This document shows positions 30,879 to 42,112 of a stretch of DNA of 42,112 nt, piece by piece (position 1 is the stretch's first letter; every line of letters begins with the position of its first letter). This DNA comes from Gammaproteobacteria bacterium (GTDB lineage: Bacteria > Pseudomonadota > Gammaproteobacteria > Magnimaribacterales > D2472). The stretch spans positions 1 through 42,112 of the forward strand of contig JALRBL010000018.1 in the NCBI GenBank assembly GCA_023257795.1, read 5' to 3'. The notes under the pieces were generated by a model. The model saw only the letters and a program-made list of their open reading frames with translations, ran no database searches and was not told the DNA's origin. Made by a program: the position numbers and the translations under genes.

Positions 30879-31529
30879 TTATTCCTCAGTTTTAAATGGA
30901 TCATCAAGAATTTCACCTTTAAAGACCCATACTTTGACTCCTATAATTCCATATGTAGTTAAAGCTTCTGATGTTCCATAATCAACATCCGCTCTTATTG
31001 TATGCAACGGGACTCTGCCCTCTCTATACCATTCAGTTCGTGCAATCTCTGCTCCACCTAATCTTCCAGATACCTCAGTTCTAATACCTTTAGCACCTGA
31101 CCTAAGAGCACTTTGAACTGCTCTCTTCATTGCTCTTCTAAACTGGACTCTTCTTTCTAACTGTTGGGCAATTCCTTCTGCAAGAATATTGGCATCTAAG
31201 TCTGGCTTTTTAACTTCTTTAATATTCACCGATGTTGGTTGTCCAACGATTTTATTAATAGCCTGTTTAAGGTTGTCTATTTCTTCACCTTTTTTACCAA
31301 TAATGACCCCAGGTCTAGACGTATGAATAGTCACAATATAGCCTTTTGCAGATCTTTCGAGATCTATGTTACTAACGGATGAAAATCTTAGCTTTGTCTT
31401 AAGAAATTCTCTGACTTTGAGGTCATGAACAACATTTTCCTTATATGCTTTACCTTGAGCATACCAATTAGCATTATGCTTCCTGATAACACCAAGCCTC
31501 ATTCCTATAGGACTAACTTTCTGACCCAT
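30879..31529 (-). CDS. rpsC: Ribosomal protein S3
   Basis: [16 protein letters not shown] domain [13 protein letters not shown]. Confidence 0.98.
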   Translation of the reverse strand: MGQKVSPIGMRLGVIRKHNANWYAQGKAYKENVVHDLKVREFLKTKLRFSSVSNIDLERSAKGYIVTIHTSRPGVIIGKKGEEIDNLKQAINKIVGQPTSVNIKEVKKPDLDANILAEGIAQQLERRVQFRRAMKRAVQSALRSGAKGIRTEVSGRLGGAEIARTEWYREGRVPLHTIRADVDYGTSEALTTYGIIGVKVWVFKGEILDDPFKTEE

Positions 31530-31532
31530 TGT

Positions 31533-31874
31533 CTACTGCTCCTTTCCTTCTAGCATAATTTCAATATGGCAAGTGGGTTTAATGATTCTATCTGCTCTGC
31601 CCCTTGCTCTAGGCTTCATTCTTTTAAGTCTCATTCCTTGATTAACAATAATAGATTTAACAAAGAGTGAATCTATATCAGCTTTGTCATTATGTTCAGC
31701 ATTAGCAATTGCTGACTCTAGTAACTTCTTTACTATAGCGGAAGCTTTTTTCTTACTAAAAGTCAGAAAATCAAGTGCTTCTTGAACATGTTTCCCTCTA
31801 ACTGCATCGGCCACCAACCCTGCTTTTATAGGAGACAATCTTATAGACTTTAAATAAGCTCTTGTTTGGGTCAT
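31533..31874 (-). CDS. rplV: Ribosomal protein L22
   Basis: [19 protein letters not shown]...[14 protein letters not shown]. Confidence 0.98.
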   Translation of the reverse strand: MTQTRAYLKSIRLSPIKAGLVADAVRGKHVQEALDFLTFSKKKASAIVKKLLESAIANAEHNDKADIDSLFVKSIIVNQGMRLKRMKPRARGRADRIIKPTCHIEIMLEGKEQ

Positions 31875-32143
31875 TTTGCTTTCCTGTCTCCTGAATGCAT
31901 TTTGAATGTTCTAGTTACCGCAAATTCACCTAGCTTATGACCGACCATGTCTTCATTAACAAACACTGGCACGTGTTGTCTGCCATTATGTACTGCAATA
32001 GTTAACCCGACCATTCCAGGAGTAATCATTGACCTTCTAGACCATGTTTTGATTGGTTTTTTGCTATTTTCTGCTATTGCCTGATCCACTTTCTTTTGAA
32101 GCGATAGGTCAACAAATGGCCCTTTCTTTAACGATCTCGGCAT
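31871..32143 (-). CDS. rpsS: Ribosomal protein S19
   Basis: [15 protein letters not shown]...[14 protein letters not shown]. Confidence 0.98.
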   Translation of the reverse strand: MPRSLKKGPFVDLSLQKKVDQAIAENSKKPIKTWSRRSMITPGMVGLTIAVHNGRQHVPVFVNEDMVGHKLGEFAVTRTFKMHSGDRKAK

Positions 32144-32967
32144 TATTTTTTACCTCTTCTTCTAACAATTAAGTTATTTGATCTTGTATTCTTTCTTGTC
32201 TTATAGCCTTTAGTTGGTGTTCCCCATGGTGAAACAGGATGTCTGCCACCTGAAGTTTTTCCTTCACCACCACCGTGAGGGTGATCTATTGGGTTCATTG
32301 CAACACCTCTAACAGTTGGCCTTACACCTCTCCAACGCTTAGCTCCAGCCTTACCTATAGATCTAAGATTATTTTCTTGATTAGAAACTACCCCAATGGT
32401 AGCCATGCAAGATGATAGAATTTTTCTCATCTCACCTGATTGAAGCCTTAAAGTAGTATATATACCCTCTTTAGCTACAACCCGTGCTGAAGTTCCAGCA
32501 CTTCTTGCAAGCTGAGCACCCTTTCCAGGCCTCATTTCAACACAATGAACATTAGTTCCAAGAGGAACATACTCTAAAAGCATTGCATTGCCGGGTTTAA
32601 TTTCTGTTTTTTCTGATGCAAAAATAGAATCGCCAATATTTATTTTAGCAGGTGCCAAAATATATCTTCTCTCACCATCGCTGTATTTAATCAAAGCGAT
32701 GTGAGCAGTTCTATTAGGATCGTATTCAATTCTCTCAACTATCCCAGGAACATTTAGTTTATTACGTTTAAAATCAATTATTCTATAGAATTGTTTGTGG
32801 CCGCCTCCCTGATGACGAACAGTGATTCTGCCTTGATTATTTCTACCACCATTCTTAGACTTCTTTTCAAGCAATGCTTTATGAGGCTTGCCCTTATGAA
32901 GATCAGATTTGATTGAGATTACAAACCTTCTACCTGGACTGGTTGGTTTAGCTTTAATGACTGCCAT
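32143..32967 (-). CDS. rplB: Ribosomal protein L2
   Basis: [18 protein letters not shown]...[29 protein letters not shown]. Confidence 0.99.
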   Translation of the reverse strand: MAVIKAKPTSPGRRFVISIKSDLHKGKPHKALLEKKSKNGGRNNQGRITVRHQGGGHKQFYRIIDFKRNKLNVPGIVERIEYDPNRTAHIALIKYSDGERRYILAPAKINIGDSIFASEKTEIKPGNAMLLEYVPLGTNVHCVEMRPGKGAQLARSAGTSARVVAKEGIYTTLRLQSGEMRKILSSCMATIGVVSNQENNLRSIGKAGAKRWRGVRPTVRGVAMNPIDHPHGGGEGKTSGGRHPVSPWGTPTKGYKTRKNTRSNNLIVRRRGKK

Positions 32968-33272
32968 TAGTTAATGCCCTCAAATTGAATTTGAGATCCT
33001 TCTTGAAGAGCGACAATTGCCTTTTTATAGTCGGATCGTTTGTACTTCCCAAACTTGTTACGTTTTGTTTTTCCTTTTGAGATACATGTGGTGACAGAGC
33101 GAACTTTGACATTGAATAATGACTCAACTGCTTTCTTAATTTCAAGTTTATTTGCATCCAAGCTAACCTTGAATGCAACCTGATTAAGGCTAGAAGCAAG
33201 CATGCTGCTCTTCTCAGTAACTAAAGGAGCTTTAATAATTGTAAGAAGTCTTTCTCGATTCACTTCATCCAC
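32967..33272 (-). CDS. rplW: Ribosomal protein L23
   Basis: [17 protein letters not shown]...; order rplB-rplW-rplD. Confidence 0.97.
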   Translation of the reverse strand: MDEVNRERLLTIIKAPLVTEKSSMLASSLNQVAFKVSLDANKLEIKKAVESLFNVKVRSVTTCISKGKTKRNKFGKYKRSDYKKAIVALQEGSQIQFEGIN

Positions 33273-33874
33273 TCCTCAATTAATTTAAAAGCCTCTGGAG
33301 TAACTGCAACTCTCTCAGATCTAAGAAGTAAAACTGGGTTAATTTCTTTAACAGTTACAACTTCAAGATTAGGGATATTTCTCGCAGACAGATATAAGTT
33401 TGTATCTAACTCATCGACAATTATGAGGGTATTTTCGAGTTGAAGCTCTTTAAGATACGATGCCATCAGCTTAGTTTTAGGTTCTGATAACTTTGGAGTT
33501 GATATTGCTAGCAATCTTTCTTGCCTAAGCAATTCAGATAATATAGATCTGATAGCGGCTCTATACATTTTTTTGTTAACTTTTTTAGAATAATCTCTTG
33601 GTGATGAAGCAAATGCTACTCCGCCACCTCTCCACAAAGGGCTTCTAATAGTTCCAGCCCGGGCTCTGCCTGTTCCTTTTTGTCTAAAAGGTTTTTTACC
33701 GCCGCCTCTTACATCGGATCTAGTCTTTTGACTATGACTTCCTTGTCTAGCACCAGATAAAAAAGATGTAACAACTTGATGAACTAAATCAGAGTTGTAC
33801 TCATTGGAAAATATTTCATCAGAAATTTGAATATTTTGTTTTGCGCTATCTTGTGAAAGTAAATCTAATTTCAT
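33260..33874 (-). CDS. rplD: Ribosomal protein L4
   Basis: QGSHSQKTRSDVRGGGKKPFRQKGTGRARAGTIRSPLWRGGGVAF. Confidence 0.98.
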   Translation of the reverse strand: MKLDLLSQDSAKQNIQISDEIFSNEYNSDLVHQVVTSFLSGARQGSHSQKTRSDVRGGGKKPFRQKGTGRARAGTIRSPLWRGGGVAFASSPRDYSKKVNKKMYRAAIRSILSELLRQERLLAISTPKLSEPKTKLMASYLKELQLENTLIIVDELDTNLYLSARNIPNLEVVTVKEINPVLLLRSERVAVTPEAFKLIEEWMK

Positions 33875-34509
33875 GATTGTGCCTTTTTAACAGCTGGTAT
33901 TACTCTAACAAGTGATCCTGTTGCGCCAGGGATAGCTCCCTTTACAAATAAAAGGTTGTTTTCTAAATCAGCCTTCACTAATTCTAGGCTTTGGACAGTT
34001 TTCTGCACATTGCCCATTTGACCTGACATTTTTTTGCCTTTCCATACTCTGCCAGGAGTTTGACATTGACCTGTGGAACCATGGGCTCTATGTGATAAAG
34101 AGTTACCGTGTGTTGCATCCTGCATTCTGAAGTTATGACGCTTGATTACTCCAGCATAGCCCTTACCTTTAGAGGTTCCAGTTACATCGACATGTGTAAT
34201 ATTTTCAAAAATACTTACATCCATGTGTTTGCCTTGAGGGAATTGATCAAGATTTTCGGTTTTAAACTCTACTAGGTAACCTGGGTCCAAATCAACCTTT
34301 TTAAAAAACTCTTGCTGCGCTTTGTTTAAAGTAGCTTTTCTAAAATAATTTTTTGAAATTAGAACTGATGAATAGCCATCATTTTCAACAGTTTTATGAG
34401 AAGCTACAAAATTTCCAGCTACAGAAATTACAGACACTGGTATGGAGGTTCCATCTTCTTGAAAGACTCTGGACATCCCAGCTTTTTTTCCAATTAAGCC
34501 TATGCTCAA
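33871..34509 (-). CDS. rplC: Ribosomal protein L3 (TTG start)
   Basis: GLIGKKAGMSRVFQEDGTSIPVSVI...GSTGQCQTPGRVWKGKKMSGQMG; start codon is TTG at 34509-34507 preceded by AAGGAG. Confidence 0.98.
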   Translation of the reverse strand: MSIGLIGKKAGMSRVFQEDGTSIPVSVISVAGNFVASHKTVENDGYSSVLISKNYFRKATLNKAQQEFFKKVDLDPGYLVEFKTENLDQFPQGKHMDVSIFENITHVDVTGTSKGKGYAGVIKRHNFRMQDATHGNSLSHRAHGSTGQCQTPGRVWKGKKMSGQMGNVQKTVQSLELVKADLENNLLFVKGAIPGATGSLVRVIPAVKKAQS

Positions 34510-34558
34510 TTTATACTCCTTACGGGGCTCTAACCCTCTATGGCCGCTTATGGCGTTA

Positions 34559-34870
34559 TTAACTTAAACTTATTTGGACATCCACGCCTGATGCAAGATC
34601 AAGCTTCATTAGAGCATCAACCGTTTTATCGGTTGGCTTTAGGATATCCAACAACCTTTTGTATGTTCTAATCTCATATTGATCTCTTGCATCTTTGTCT
34701 TTATGAGGAGAAATCAATATCGTAGTTTTTTCTTTTTTTACAGGAAGCGGTATTGGACCTTTGATCACTGCTCCAGTTTTCTTTGCAGTTTCAACAATCA
34801 ATTTTGTGGAAGAGTCAATTAGACGGTAGTCAAAAGCCTTGAGTCTAATTCTAATTGCTTGGTTTTCCAT
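34559..34870 (-). CDS. rpsJ: Ribosomal protein S10
   Basis: [41 protein letters not shown]. Confidence 0.99.
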   Translation of the reverse strand: MENQAIRIRLKAFDYRLIDSSTKLIVETAKKTGAVIKGPIPLPVKKEKTTILISPHKDKDARDQYEIRTYKRLLDILKPTDKTVDALMKLDLASGVDVQISLS

Positions 34871-34904
34871 CTTGCTTCTTGTCTTATATATTTAAAGGTT
34901 GCGT

Positions 34905-34934
34905 ATTCTATGCTTCAACAAAGGCTTATGTCAA
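34905..34934 (-). promoter_or_regulatory. Candidate sigma-70 promoter of the S10 operon
   Basis: Minus strand TTGACA (34934-34929), 18-nt spacer, TAGAAT (34910-34905), about 35 nt before the rpsJ ATG. Confidence 0.75.
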
Positions 34935-34950
34935 TAAAAAATAAGGGTTT

Positions 34951-37044
34951 CTAAGCAGTTTTCAGTTCTTGCGCTATGTTGTTTGGAACTTCAGCATATT
35001 TAGTAAATTCCATTGAGAAGCTAGCTCTTCCTTGAGTAGCTGATCTAACATCAGTGGCATAACCAAACATCTCTGATAGAGGAACTTCAGAACGCACGAC
35101 TTTACCCGAAGGTATTTCATCCATTCCAAGAATAATACCTCTTCTTCTATTCAAGTCACCAACAACATCACCCATAAACTCTTCCGGTGTGACAACCTCA
35201 ACTTTCATAACAGGCTCTAGTAAAACTGGATTTGCTTTGAGGGCACCTTCTTTAAGAGCCATAGAACCAGCTATTTTAAATGCCATTTCACTTGAATCAA
35301 CATCATGGAATGATCCATCAAAAAGAGTAGCTTTGAGAGCAAGCAAAGGATAGCCTGCGATCACGCCATTTTGCATTTGTTCTTGGATTCCCTTGTTAAC
35401 AGCTGGAATATATTCTTTTGGAATTACGCCTCCAACTATAGCATCAACAAATTCATATTCATCATCTAAACCAAGAGGTTCTAGCTTAAGCCAAACATGG
35501 CCATATTGGCCTCTTCCACCACTTTGTCTAACAAACTTACCTTCAATTTCAACAGATTTTTTTATAGTTTCTCTGTATGCAACTTGAGGTCTACCAATAT
35601 TTGCCTCAACAGAAAACTCTCTTCTCATTCTGTCAACTAGTACGTCTAAATGAAGCTCGCCCATTCCAGAAATAATTGTCTGACCAGACTCTTCATCACT
35701 AGTAACTCTAAAAGAAGGATCTTCTTGAGCAAGTTTTCCTAAGGCAATAGACATCTTTTCTTGATCAGCTTTGGATTTTGGTTCAACGGCAACTGAAATT
35801 ACGGGTTCAGGAAAATCCATTTTTTCAAGGATAATTTGATTATTTGGATCGCATAGTGTATCCCCGGTAGTGATATCTTTTAAGCCAATGCAAGCAGCGA
35901 TATCACCAGCTCTAATTTCTTTAATCTCGTTACGATTATTGGCATGCATTTGTACCATTCTTCCAATTCTTTCTTTTTTATCTTTAGTTGAATTTACTGC
36001 CTGATCTCCAACTTTAACAACACCAGAATAAACCCTTATAAACGTTAGAGTGCCAACAAATGGGTCTGTGGCAATCTTAAAAGCAAGAGCTGAAAATGGT
36101 TCATTGTCCGAAGATGATCTTTGAGAAGTTTTTTCTTCTTTTCCAGGAATAATACCTTTAATTGCTTCAACTTCATCAGGAGCTGGTAAATAATCAATCA
36201 CAGCATCTAATACTGCTTGGACGCCTTTATTTTTAAAAGCTGATCCACAGAATGCTGGAACTATTTCATTGGCAATAGTTCTAATGCGAATGCCTTTTTT
36301 GATGTCATCTATGGATAAATCTCCTGACTCAAGATATTTATCCATGAGCTCTTCATTTGCCTCTGCTGCAGATTCGATCATTTCTTCTCTTAGCTTTTGA
36401 CATGTAGCAATCAAATGCTCTGGAATATCTTTTGCTTCAAAAGTTAACCCTTGATCATCTTCATTCCAATAAATGGCCTTCATCTTAATAAGATCAACAA
36501 CACCCTTAAAATCTTCTTCGGCACCGATGTTATATTGCATAGGGACAACATTTGCCTTCAGCCTATCTTTGATCTGTTGAGTCACTCTTGAAAAATCTGC
36601 TCCAGCTCTATCCATTTTATTTACGAATACAATTCTTGGAACTTTATATCTATTTGCTTGACGCCAAACTGTTTCAGATTGAGGTTCGACACCTGAAGTA
36701 CCACAAAAGACAACTACCGCTCCATCAAGTACTCTTAAAGATCGCTCTACTTCAATGGTAAAATCTACGTGACCGGGAGTATCAATGATATTAATTCTAT
36801 GCTGAGGATATTGTTGCTCCATACCACTCCAAAAACATGTGGTTGCGGCAGAAGTAATAGTGATACCTCTTTCTTGTTCTTGCTCCATCCAATCCATGAC
36901 AGCAGCACCATCATGTACTTCACCAATTTTGTGAGACAACCCTGTATAAAATAGAACTCTTTCAGTGGTGGTAGTTTTCCCAGCGTCAACGTGGGCACAA
37001 ATACCAATATTTCTATACTTATTTAGTTCGGTTTCTCTAGGCAT
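34951..37044 (-). CDS. fusA: Elongation factor G
   Basis: [52 protein letters not shown]; 697 aa. Confidence 0.99.
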   Translation of the reverse strand: MPRETELNKYRNIGICAHVDAGKTTTTERVLFYTGLSHKIGEVHDGAAVMDWMEQEQERGITITSAATTCFWSGMEQQYPQHRINIIDTPGHVDFTIEVERSLRVLDGAVVVFCGTSGVEPQSETVWRQANRYKVPRIVFVNKMDRAGADFSRVTQQIKDRLKANVVPMQYNIGAEEDFKGVVDLIKMKAIYWNEDDQGLTFEAKDIPEHLIATCQKLREEMIESAAEANEELMDKYLESGDLSIDDIKKGIRIRTIANEIVPAFCGSAFKNKGVQAVLDAVIDYLPAPDEVEAIKGIIPGKEEKTSQRSSSDNEPFSALAFKIATDPFVGTLTFIRVYSGVVKVGDQAVNSTKDKKERIGRMVQMHANNRNEIKEIRAGDIAACIGLKDITTGDTLCDPNNQIILEKMDFPEPVISVAVEPKSKADQEKMSIALGKLAQEDPSFRVTSDEESGQTIISGMGELHLDVLVDRMRREFSVEANIGRPQVAYRETIKKSVEIEGKFVRQSGGRGQYGHVWLKLEPLGLDDEYEFVDAIVGGVIPKEYIPAVNKGIQEQMQNGVIAGYPLLALKATLFDGSFHDVDSSEMAFKIAGSMALKEGALKANPVLLEPVMKVEVVTPEEFMGDVVGDLNRRRGIILGMDEIPSGKVVRSEVPLSEMFGYATDVRSATQGRASFSMEFTKYAEVPNNIAQELKTA

Positions 37045-37062
37045 AATGTTTAAAAAATAATA

Positions 37063-37533
37063 TTAAAATCTGAAGTGGGAAAATGCTTTATTAGCTTCAG
37101 CCATCTTGTGAACATCTTCTCTCTTTTTGATAGCAGAACCTCTGCCTTCTGATGCGTCTGATAATTCACCAGCTAATCTTAACGGCATTGACTTTTCAGA
37201 TCTTTTTCTAGCAGCATCAACCAACCATCTCATTGCAAGAGCTTGTCTTCTTGCTGGTCTTACCTCAACGGGGACTTGATATGTAGCGCCACCAACTCTT
37301 CTTGATTTAACTTCAACAACGGGTCCAACAGTCTCTAATGCTTTCTTAAAAACATCAACGGGATCAGTCTTCATTTTTTGATTAATAGTATCGAATGCTC
37401 CATAAACTATATTTTCTGCAACTGACTTTTTTCCATCCTTCATGATGTGATTCATGAACTTAGCAACAATTACATCTTTAAATTTTGGATCTGGTAATAC
37501 TTTTCTTTTTTCTGGACTTCTTCTTCTTGGCAT
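37063..37533 (-). CDS. rpsG: Ribosomal protein S7
   Basis: [20 protein letters not shown]...[28 protein letters not shown]. Confidence 0.99.
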   Translation of the reverse strand: MPRRRSPEKRKVLPDPKFKDVIVAKFMNHIMKDGKKSVAENIVYGAFDTINQKMKTDPVDVFKKALETVGPVVEVKSRRVGGATYQVPVEVRPARRQALAMRWLVDAARKRSEKSMPLRLAGELSDASEGRGSAIKKREDVHKMAEANKAFSHFRF

Positions 37534-37535
37534 GT

Positions 37536-37907
37536 CTATTTACCTTTTTTTGCGCCGTACTTTGACCGACGCTGTTTTCTATTAGCAACACCAGAAGTAT
37601 CTAAAGCTCCTCTAACAGTGTGGTATCTGACTCCAGGAAGATCTTTTACCCTTCCACCTCTGATAAGCACAACTGAGTGCTCCTGGAGGTTGTGTCCTTC
37701 ACCGCCAATATATGAAGTTACTTCAAATCCAGAAGTAAGTCTTACCCTGCATACCTTTCTAAGAGCTGAGTTAGGCTTTTTTGGAGTGGTAGTATATACA
37801 CGTGTACAAACCCCTCTTTTTTGGGGAGAGTTTACTAATGCTGGAACATCAGTCTTTCTAGATTTTGGTTTTCTAGGTTTTCTAATTAATTGATTTACTG
37901 TAGCCAT
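37536..37907 (-). CDS. rpsL: Ribosomal protein S12
   Basis: [12 protein letters not shown]...[60 protein letters not shown]. Confidence 0.99.
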   Translation of the reverse strand: MATVNQLIRKPRKPKSRKTDVPALVNSPQKRGVCTRVYTTTPKKPNSALRKVCRVRLTSGFEVTSYIGGEGHNLQEHSVVLIRGGRVKDLPGVRYHTVRGALDTSGVANRKQRRSKYGAKKGK

Positions 37908-37924
37908 ACTATTTTGTTGCCGCG

Positions 37925-37953
37925 ATTGTATATAGGTGTTGTATTTTGGTCAA
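37925..37953 (-). promoter_or_regulatory. Candidate sigma-70 promoter of the str operon (rpsL-rpsG-fusA)
   Basis: Minus strand TTGACC (37953-37948), 17-nt spacer, TACAAT (37930-37925), entirely in the rpoC-rpsL gap. Confidence 0.7.
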
Positions 37954-37955
37954 CA

Positions 37956-40900
37956 TTATTCTTCAGATTCCTGTAACTCTTGCCTAAGAGCTGCTTCAAT
38001 TTCTTCAGCAGTTAACATTGAATCATCATGACCTGCTGATCTTAACTCTTTCATTTTGTTGTGATACTCAAGTCCAGTTCCTGCAGGAATAAGTCTACCA
38101 ACAACAACATTTTCTTTTAAACCTCGTAGTTGATCTATTTTCCCTGTCACTGATGCTTCAGTTAATACCCTAGTTGTTTCTTGGAAAGAAGCAGCTGAAA
38201 TAAAGGAATTAGTTGAAAGAGAAGCTTTGGTAATACCTAACAGCACTCTTTCGAATGAAGCTGGAACTTTTCCATTAGTCTCGGCTTTAGCATTTTCCTC
38301 AACAAGATCAGCATACTCAACTTGATCGCCCTGGATAAACTTAGTATCCCCACCGTCAAGAATCAGAGCCTTTCTAAGCATTTGCCTCAAAATTGTTTCA
38401 ATGTGCTTGTCATTAATTGATACACCCTGAAGTCTATAGACATCCTGAATTTCATTGACAATAAAATTTGTTAATTCAGGGACGCCTCTGAGTCTTAGAA
38501 TGTCATGTGGACTTAATGGGCCGTCTGAAATGATATCTCCTTTTTGAACAGACTCGCCTTCAAAAACCGTCAACGTTCTGTGTTTTGGTATTAACATTTC
38601 TATATTTTGAGACTTTTTAGTGGCTCCTTCTGGGGTAATTACAAGCCTAACCTTTCCTTTAGTTTCCTTGCCAAAAGAAACGATTCCAGATGCTTCAGCT
38701 AAAACAGCTGCATCTTTAGGCTTTCTTGCTTCAAATAAATCAGCAACTCTTGGGAGACCGCCAGTGATGTCTTTAGTTTTAGAGCCCTCCAATGGAATCC
38801 TTGCTAAAACCTCACCAGCTGTAATCTTTGAACCATCTTTAATATTGACTAAAGCTTTTGCAGGAATAGAGTAAACAGCTTGTGTTTTCTTATCTCCAAC
38901 CGTAACAGGCTTACCTTTGCCATCAACTATAGATAAAGAGGGAACGAGGTCTTTGCCCGCAGAAGGTCTTTCTGAAGCATCAATGACCTCAATGCTACTC
39001 AATCCGGTTAGCTCATCAGTTTTAGATCTGACAGTAACTCCATCAATTACATCAGAAAAGGTAATCGTACCTTCAACCTCTGAAATAATAGGTCTAGTAT
39101 ACGGATCCCATGATGCAATACGTTGATCAATATCAACAGCCGCATTATTTGCTACATATAAAGTAGACCCATAAGGAACTTTATGCTTTTCAACAAGTCT
39201 TCCTTGATCATCATGTAATTGAACAATGGTATTTCTTGAAACTACAACTTCTAATTTATCTTTATTAGTTACTGTTCTCATATCATCGGAGAACTCAACT
39301 TTTCCAGCGTTACTAACAACTACGGCATTATCTTCAGAAGAGCTAGATGCTGCGCCACCAATATGGAAGGTCCTCATAGTTAACTGAGTTCCTGGCTCAC
39401 CAATTGATTGAGCTGCTACAACACCCACTGCTTCACCCTTGTGAACCTGGTGACCGCGAGCTAAATCTCTTCCATAACATGAAGAACATACGCCATAAGC
39501 AGCTTCACAAGTCATAGGTGATCTAACTTCTAGTTCTGATAAATTCAGATTTTCAATTAGACCGATAGAATCCTCATCAACCATATGACCAGCAGATAAA
39601 ACTATATCTCCTGCAACATTAACCAAGTCTTTAGCAAGCACCCTACCTAGAATTCTTTCAGTAAGAGGTTGAATAATTTCACCACCTTCGATGATAGAAG
39701 TTAATGAGATACATTGGTCTGTTCCGCAATCCTCTTCAACTACAACGCTGTCCATGGCAACATCGCACAATCTTCTAGTTAGATAGCCTGAATTAGCTGT
39801 TTTTAAAGCTGTATCAGCCAACCCCTTTCGGGCACCATGTGTAGAAATAAAATACTGCAATACTGATAAACCTTCTCTAAAGTTAGCAGTAATTGGAGTC
39901 TCAATAATAGACCCATCAGGTTTTGACATGAGGCCGCGCATTCCGGATAGCTGTCTAATTTGTGCAGGCGATCCTCTGGCACCAGAATCAGCATAAATAA
40001 ATACTGAATTAAATGATGGTTGCTCTACTTCATTACCATCTTTGTCTGTTACCAAGTCTACAGAAATTTTATTCATCATGGCTTTCGCAACTTTTTCATT
40101 AGCTCTTGACCAGATATCAATGACTTTATTATATCTCTCACCCTGAGTAACAAGACCAGTAGAGAACTGAGATTCTATTTGTTTAACTTCTTTCTCTGCT
40201 GCTTCAATGATCGAATGTTTTTCTTCAGGGATTATAAAATCATCTACACCTATAGATGATCCAGAGCGTGTAGAAAAGTCAAACCCAAGGTACATTAATT
40301 GATCAGCAAAGATTACTGTTTTCTTGAGACCAGCTTTTCTATATGAAATATCAATGAGATTGGTGATGGCCTTTTTATCCAAAACCTTATTAACATTGTC
40401 AAAGCCTACTTCAGCAGGGGTAATTCTCCATACCAAGACACGACCTACTGTAGTTTGTTCAACAAAACTTCCTTTGTCAGCATTAACGATTCTAACTTTT
40501 ATTGATGCTTGAAGATCAATAGTTTCTGTTTCAAAAGCTCGTAATACCTCGTCTGGATTAGAAAAAACCCTGCCTTCTCCTTTGGAATTGAACCTATCTC
40601 TTGTCATGTAATAAAGACCAAGAACAACATCTTGAGATGGGTTGATAATAGGAGCACCGTTTGCTGGAGATAGAATATTGTTGGTCGACATCATTAAAGC
40701 TCTGGCTTCAAGTTGGGCTTCGATTGTCAGAGGTACATGCACAGCCATTTGGTCTCCATCAAAGTCAGCGTTATATGCAACACAAACAAGAGGATGAAGT
40801 TGAATTGCCTTTCCTTCAATAAGAATGGGTTCAAATGCTTGAATACCAAGTCTGTGAAGGGTAGGAGCTCTGTTTAGTAAGACGGGATGCTCTCTGATCA

Positions 40901-42112
40901 CCTCATCTAGAATTTCCCAAACTTCTGGTGTTTCTCTTTCAACTAATTTCTTTGCAGCTTTAATCGTGGTAGCAAGCTCTTTTTGCTCAAGTCTTCCGTA
41001 TACAAAAGGCTTGAATAATTCTAAAGCCATCTTTTTGGGCAAACCGCATTGATGAAGTTTTAGATTCGGCCCTGCAACAATTACTGATCGACCAGAATAA
41101 TCAACTCTTTTACCAAGAAGGTTTTGTCTAAATCTTCCTGCTTTACCTTTAATCATATCAGCCAATGATTTAAGTGGACGCTTATTGGTTCCAGTAATAA
41201 CTCTTCCTCTCCTTCCATTGTCAAGCAATGCATCAACACTTTCTTGGAGCATTCTTTTTTCATTGCGAACAATAATTTCAGGCGCACTAAGCTCTAGAAG
41301 TCTTTTTAACCTATTGTTTCTGTTTATAACTCTTCTATAAAGATCATTTAAGTCTGATGTAGCAAATCTGCCGCCTTCAAGAGGGACTAAAGGACGAAGA
41401 TCTGGAGGAAGAACAGGAAGAACATTCATGATCATCCATTCAGGTTTATTTCCAGAATCTTTGAATGCTTCTAAAAGTTTTAATCTTTTAGAAAGTTTTT
41501 TTAGTTTTGTTTCAGAATTAGTTTCTGGAACTTGCTCTCGAATAATCCTAATTTCTTCATCTAAATCTAGCTCTGAAAGTAATTTTTGAACGGCCTCAGC
41601 ACCCATCTCAGCTGTAAATTCATCGCCAAACTCATCAAATGCCTCGATATATTCCTCTTCAGTGAGTATTTGACATCTCTCTAAATCAGTAAGCCCTGGA
41701 TCGGTAACGATATAGCTTTCGAAATATAAAACTCTTTCAATTTCTCTGAGCGTTAAGTCAAGCAATAGACCTATCCTAGATGGTAAAGATTTCAGGAACC
41801 AAATGTGAGCCACTGGAGAGGCTAGCTCTATATGACCCATTCTCTCTCTTCTTACCTTGGCAAGAGTAACCTCTACGCCACATTTCTCACAGACAACGCC
41901 CCTGTGCTTCATGCGTTTGTATTTACCACAAACACATTCATAGTCTTTTACTGGGCCAAAGATTTTTGCACAGAAAAGCCCATCTCTCTCTGGTTTAAAA
42001 GTACGATAATTAATTGTTTCGGGTTTTTTTACCTCTCCAAAGGACCATGACCTAACCATTTGTGGCGAGGCCAATCCTGCAGAGATAGTTGAGAAATCTT
42101 CTTTATTAGATT
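37956..42112 (-). CDS. rpoC: RNA polymerase beta' subunit (5' end outside window)
   Basis: [49 protein letters not shown]. The frame stays open to the window end ([23 protein letters not shown]), so the ORF-track start at 42074 is internal. Confidence 0.99.
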   Translation of the reverse strand, partial: SNKEDFSTISAGLASPQMVRSWSFGEVKKPETINYRTFKPERDGLFCAKIFGPVKDYECVCGKYKRMKHRGVVCEKCGVEVTLAKVRRERMGHIELASPVAHIWFLKSLPSRIGLLLDLTLREIERVLYFESYIVTDPGLTDLERCQILTEEEYIEAFDEFGDEFTAEMGAEAVQKLLSELDLDEEIRIIREQVPETNSETKLKKLSKRLKLLEAFKDSGNKPEWMIMNVLPVLPPDLRPLVPLEGGRFATSDLNDLYRRVINRNNRLKRLLELSAPEIIVRNEKRMLQESVDALLDNGRRGRVITGTNKRPLKSLADMIKGKAGRFRQNLLGKRVDYSGRSVIVAGPNLKLHQCGLPKKMALELFKPFVYGRLEQKELATTIKAAKKLVERETPEVWEILDEVIREHPVLLNRAPTLHRLGIQAFEPILIEGKAIQLHPLVCVAYNADFDGDQMAVHVPLTIEAQLEARALMMSTNNILSPANGAPIINPSQDVVLGLYYMTRDRFNSKGEGRVFSNPDEVLRAFETETIDLQASIKVRIVNADKGSFVEQTTVGRVLVWRITPAEVGFDNVNKVLDKKAITNLIDISYRKAGLKKTVIFADQLMYLGFDFSTRSGSSIGVDDFIIPEEKHSIIEAAEKEVKQIESQFSTGLVTQGERYNKVIDIWSRANEKVAKAMMNKISVDLVTDKDGNEVEQPSFNSVFIYADSGARGSPAQIRQLSGMRGLMSKPDGSIIETPITANFREGLSVLQYFISTHGARKGLADTALKTANSGYLTRRLCDVAMDSVVVEEDCGTDQCISLTSIIEGGEIIQPLTERILGRVLAKDLVNVAGDIVLSAGHMVDEDSIGLIENLNLSELEVRSPMTCEAAYGVCSSCYGRDLARGHQVHKGEAVGVVAAQSIGEPGTQLTMRTFHIGGAASSSSEDNAVVVSNAGKVEFSDDMRTVTNKDKLEVVVSRNTIVQLHDDQGRLVEKHKVPYGSTLYVANNAAVDIDQRIASWDPYTRPIISEVEGTITFSDVIDGVTVRSKTDELTGLSSIEVIDASERPSAGKDLVPSLSIVDGKGKPVTVGDKKTQAVYSIPAKALVNIKDGSKITAGEVLARIPLEGSKTKDITGGLPRVADLFEARKPKDAAVLAEASGIVSFGKETKGKVRLVITPEGATKKSQNIEMLIPKHRTLTVFEGESVQKGDIISDGPLSPHDILRLRGVPELTNFIVNEIQDVYRLQGVSINDKHIETILRQMLRKALILDGGDTKFIQGDQVEYADLVEENAKAETNGKVPASFERVLLGITKASLSTNSFISAASFQETTRVLTEASVTGKIDQLRGLKENVVVGRLIPAGTGLEYHNKMKELRSAGHDDSMLTAEEIEAALRQELQESEE

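Noticed and set aside
1-42112. CRISPR arrays, transposons, prophage, toxin-antitoxin or biosynthetic clusters
   Set aside because: No repeat-spacer pattern, transposase, integrase or accessory cassette seen; nearly all bases belong to recognisable core genes.

Overview
The window is a very compact, AT-rich (GC not computed), gene-dense bacterial core-genome segment. Protein sequences and gene order look gammaproteobacterial, of a streamlined, possibly SAR86-like marine type; that placement is inference. From left to right it holds: (i) cdsA (truncated)-uppS-frr-pyrH-tsf-rpsB; (ii) dapB-dnaJ-dnaK-grpE-fur with divergent bamE; (iii) rnfH-ratA-NSS transporter-DUF3429-like membrane protein, with divergent smpB-tmRNA(ssrA)-rpsT; (iv) obgE-rpmA-rplU with divergent ispB-fabA-fabB; (v) enoyl-CoA hydratase-ssb with divergent uvrA; (vi) a continuous ribosomal superoperon from rplQ-rpoA back through alpha, spc and S10 genes, fusA-rpsG-rpsL and the 3' part of rpoC. 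rpmJ (38 aa) is missing from the supplied ORF track but is clearly present. No CRISPR array, transposon, integrase, rRNA or tRNA was seen, and I found no convincing unknown multi-gene system. The items most worth a second look are: a cdsA lacking its C-terminal signature region and overlapped by a convergent ORF; tail-to-tail gene pairs sharing 4-bp reciprocal stop codons; a minus-strand terminator-like hairpin between ssrA and rpsT; a near-perfect sigma-32 promoter in the fur-grpE gap; a shortened tmRNA tag; an acidic C-terminal extension on ribosomal protein S2; and the lack of tuf and of an S10-type leader upstream of rpsJ.
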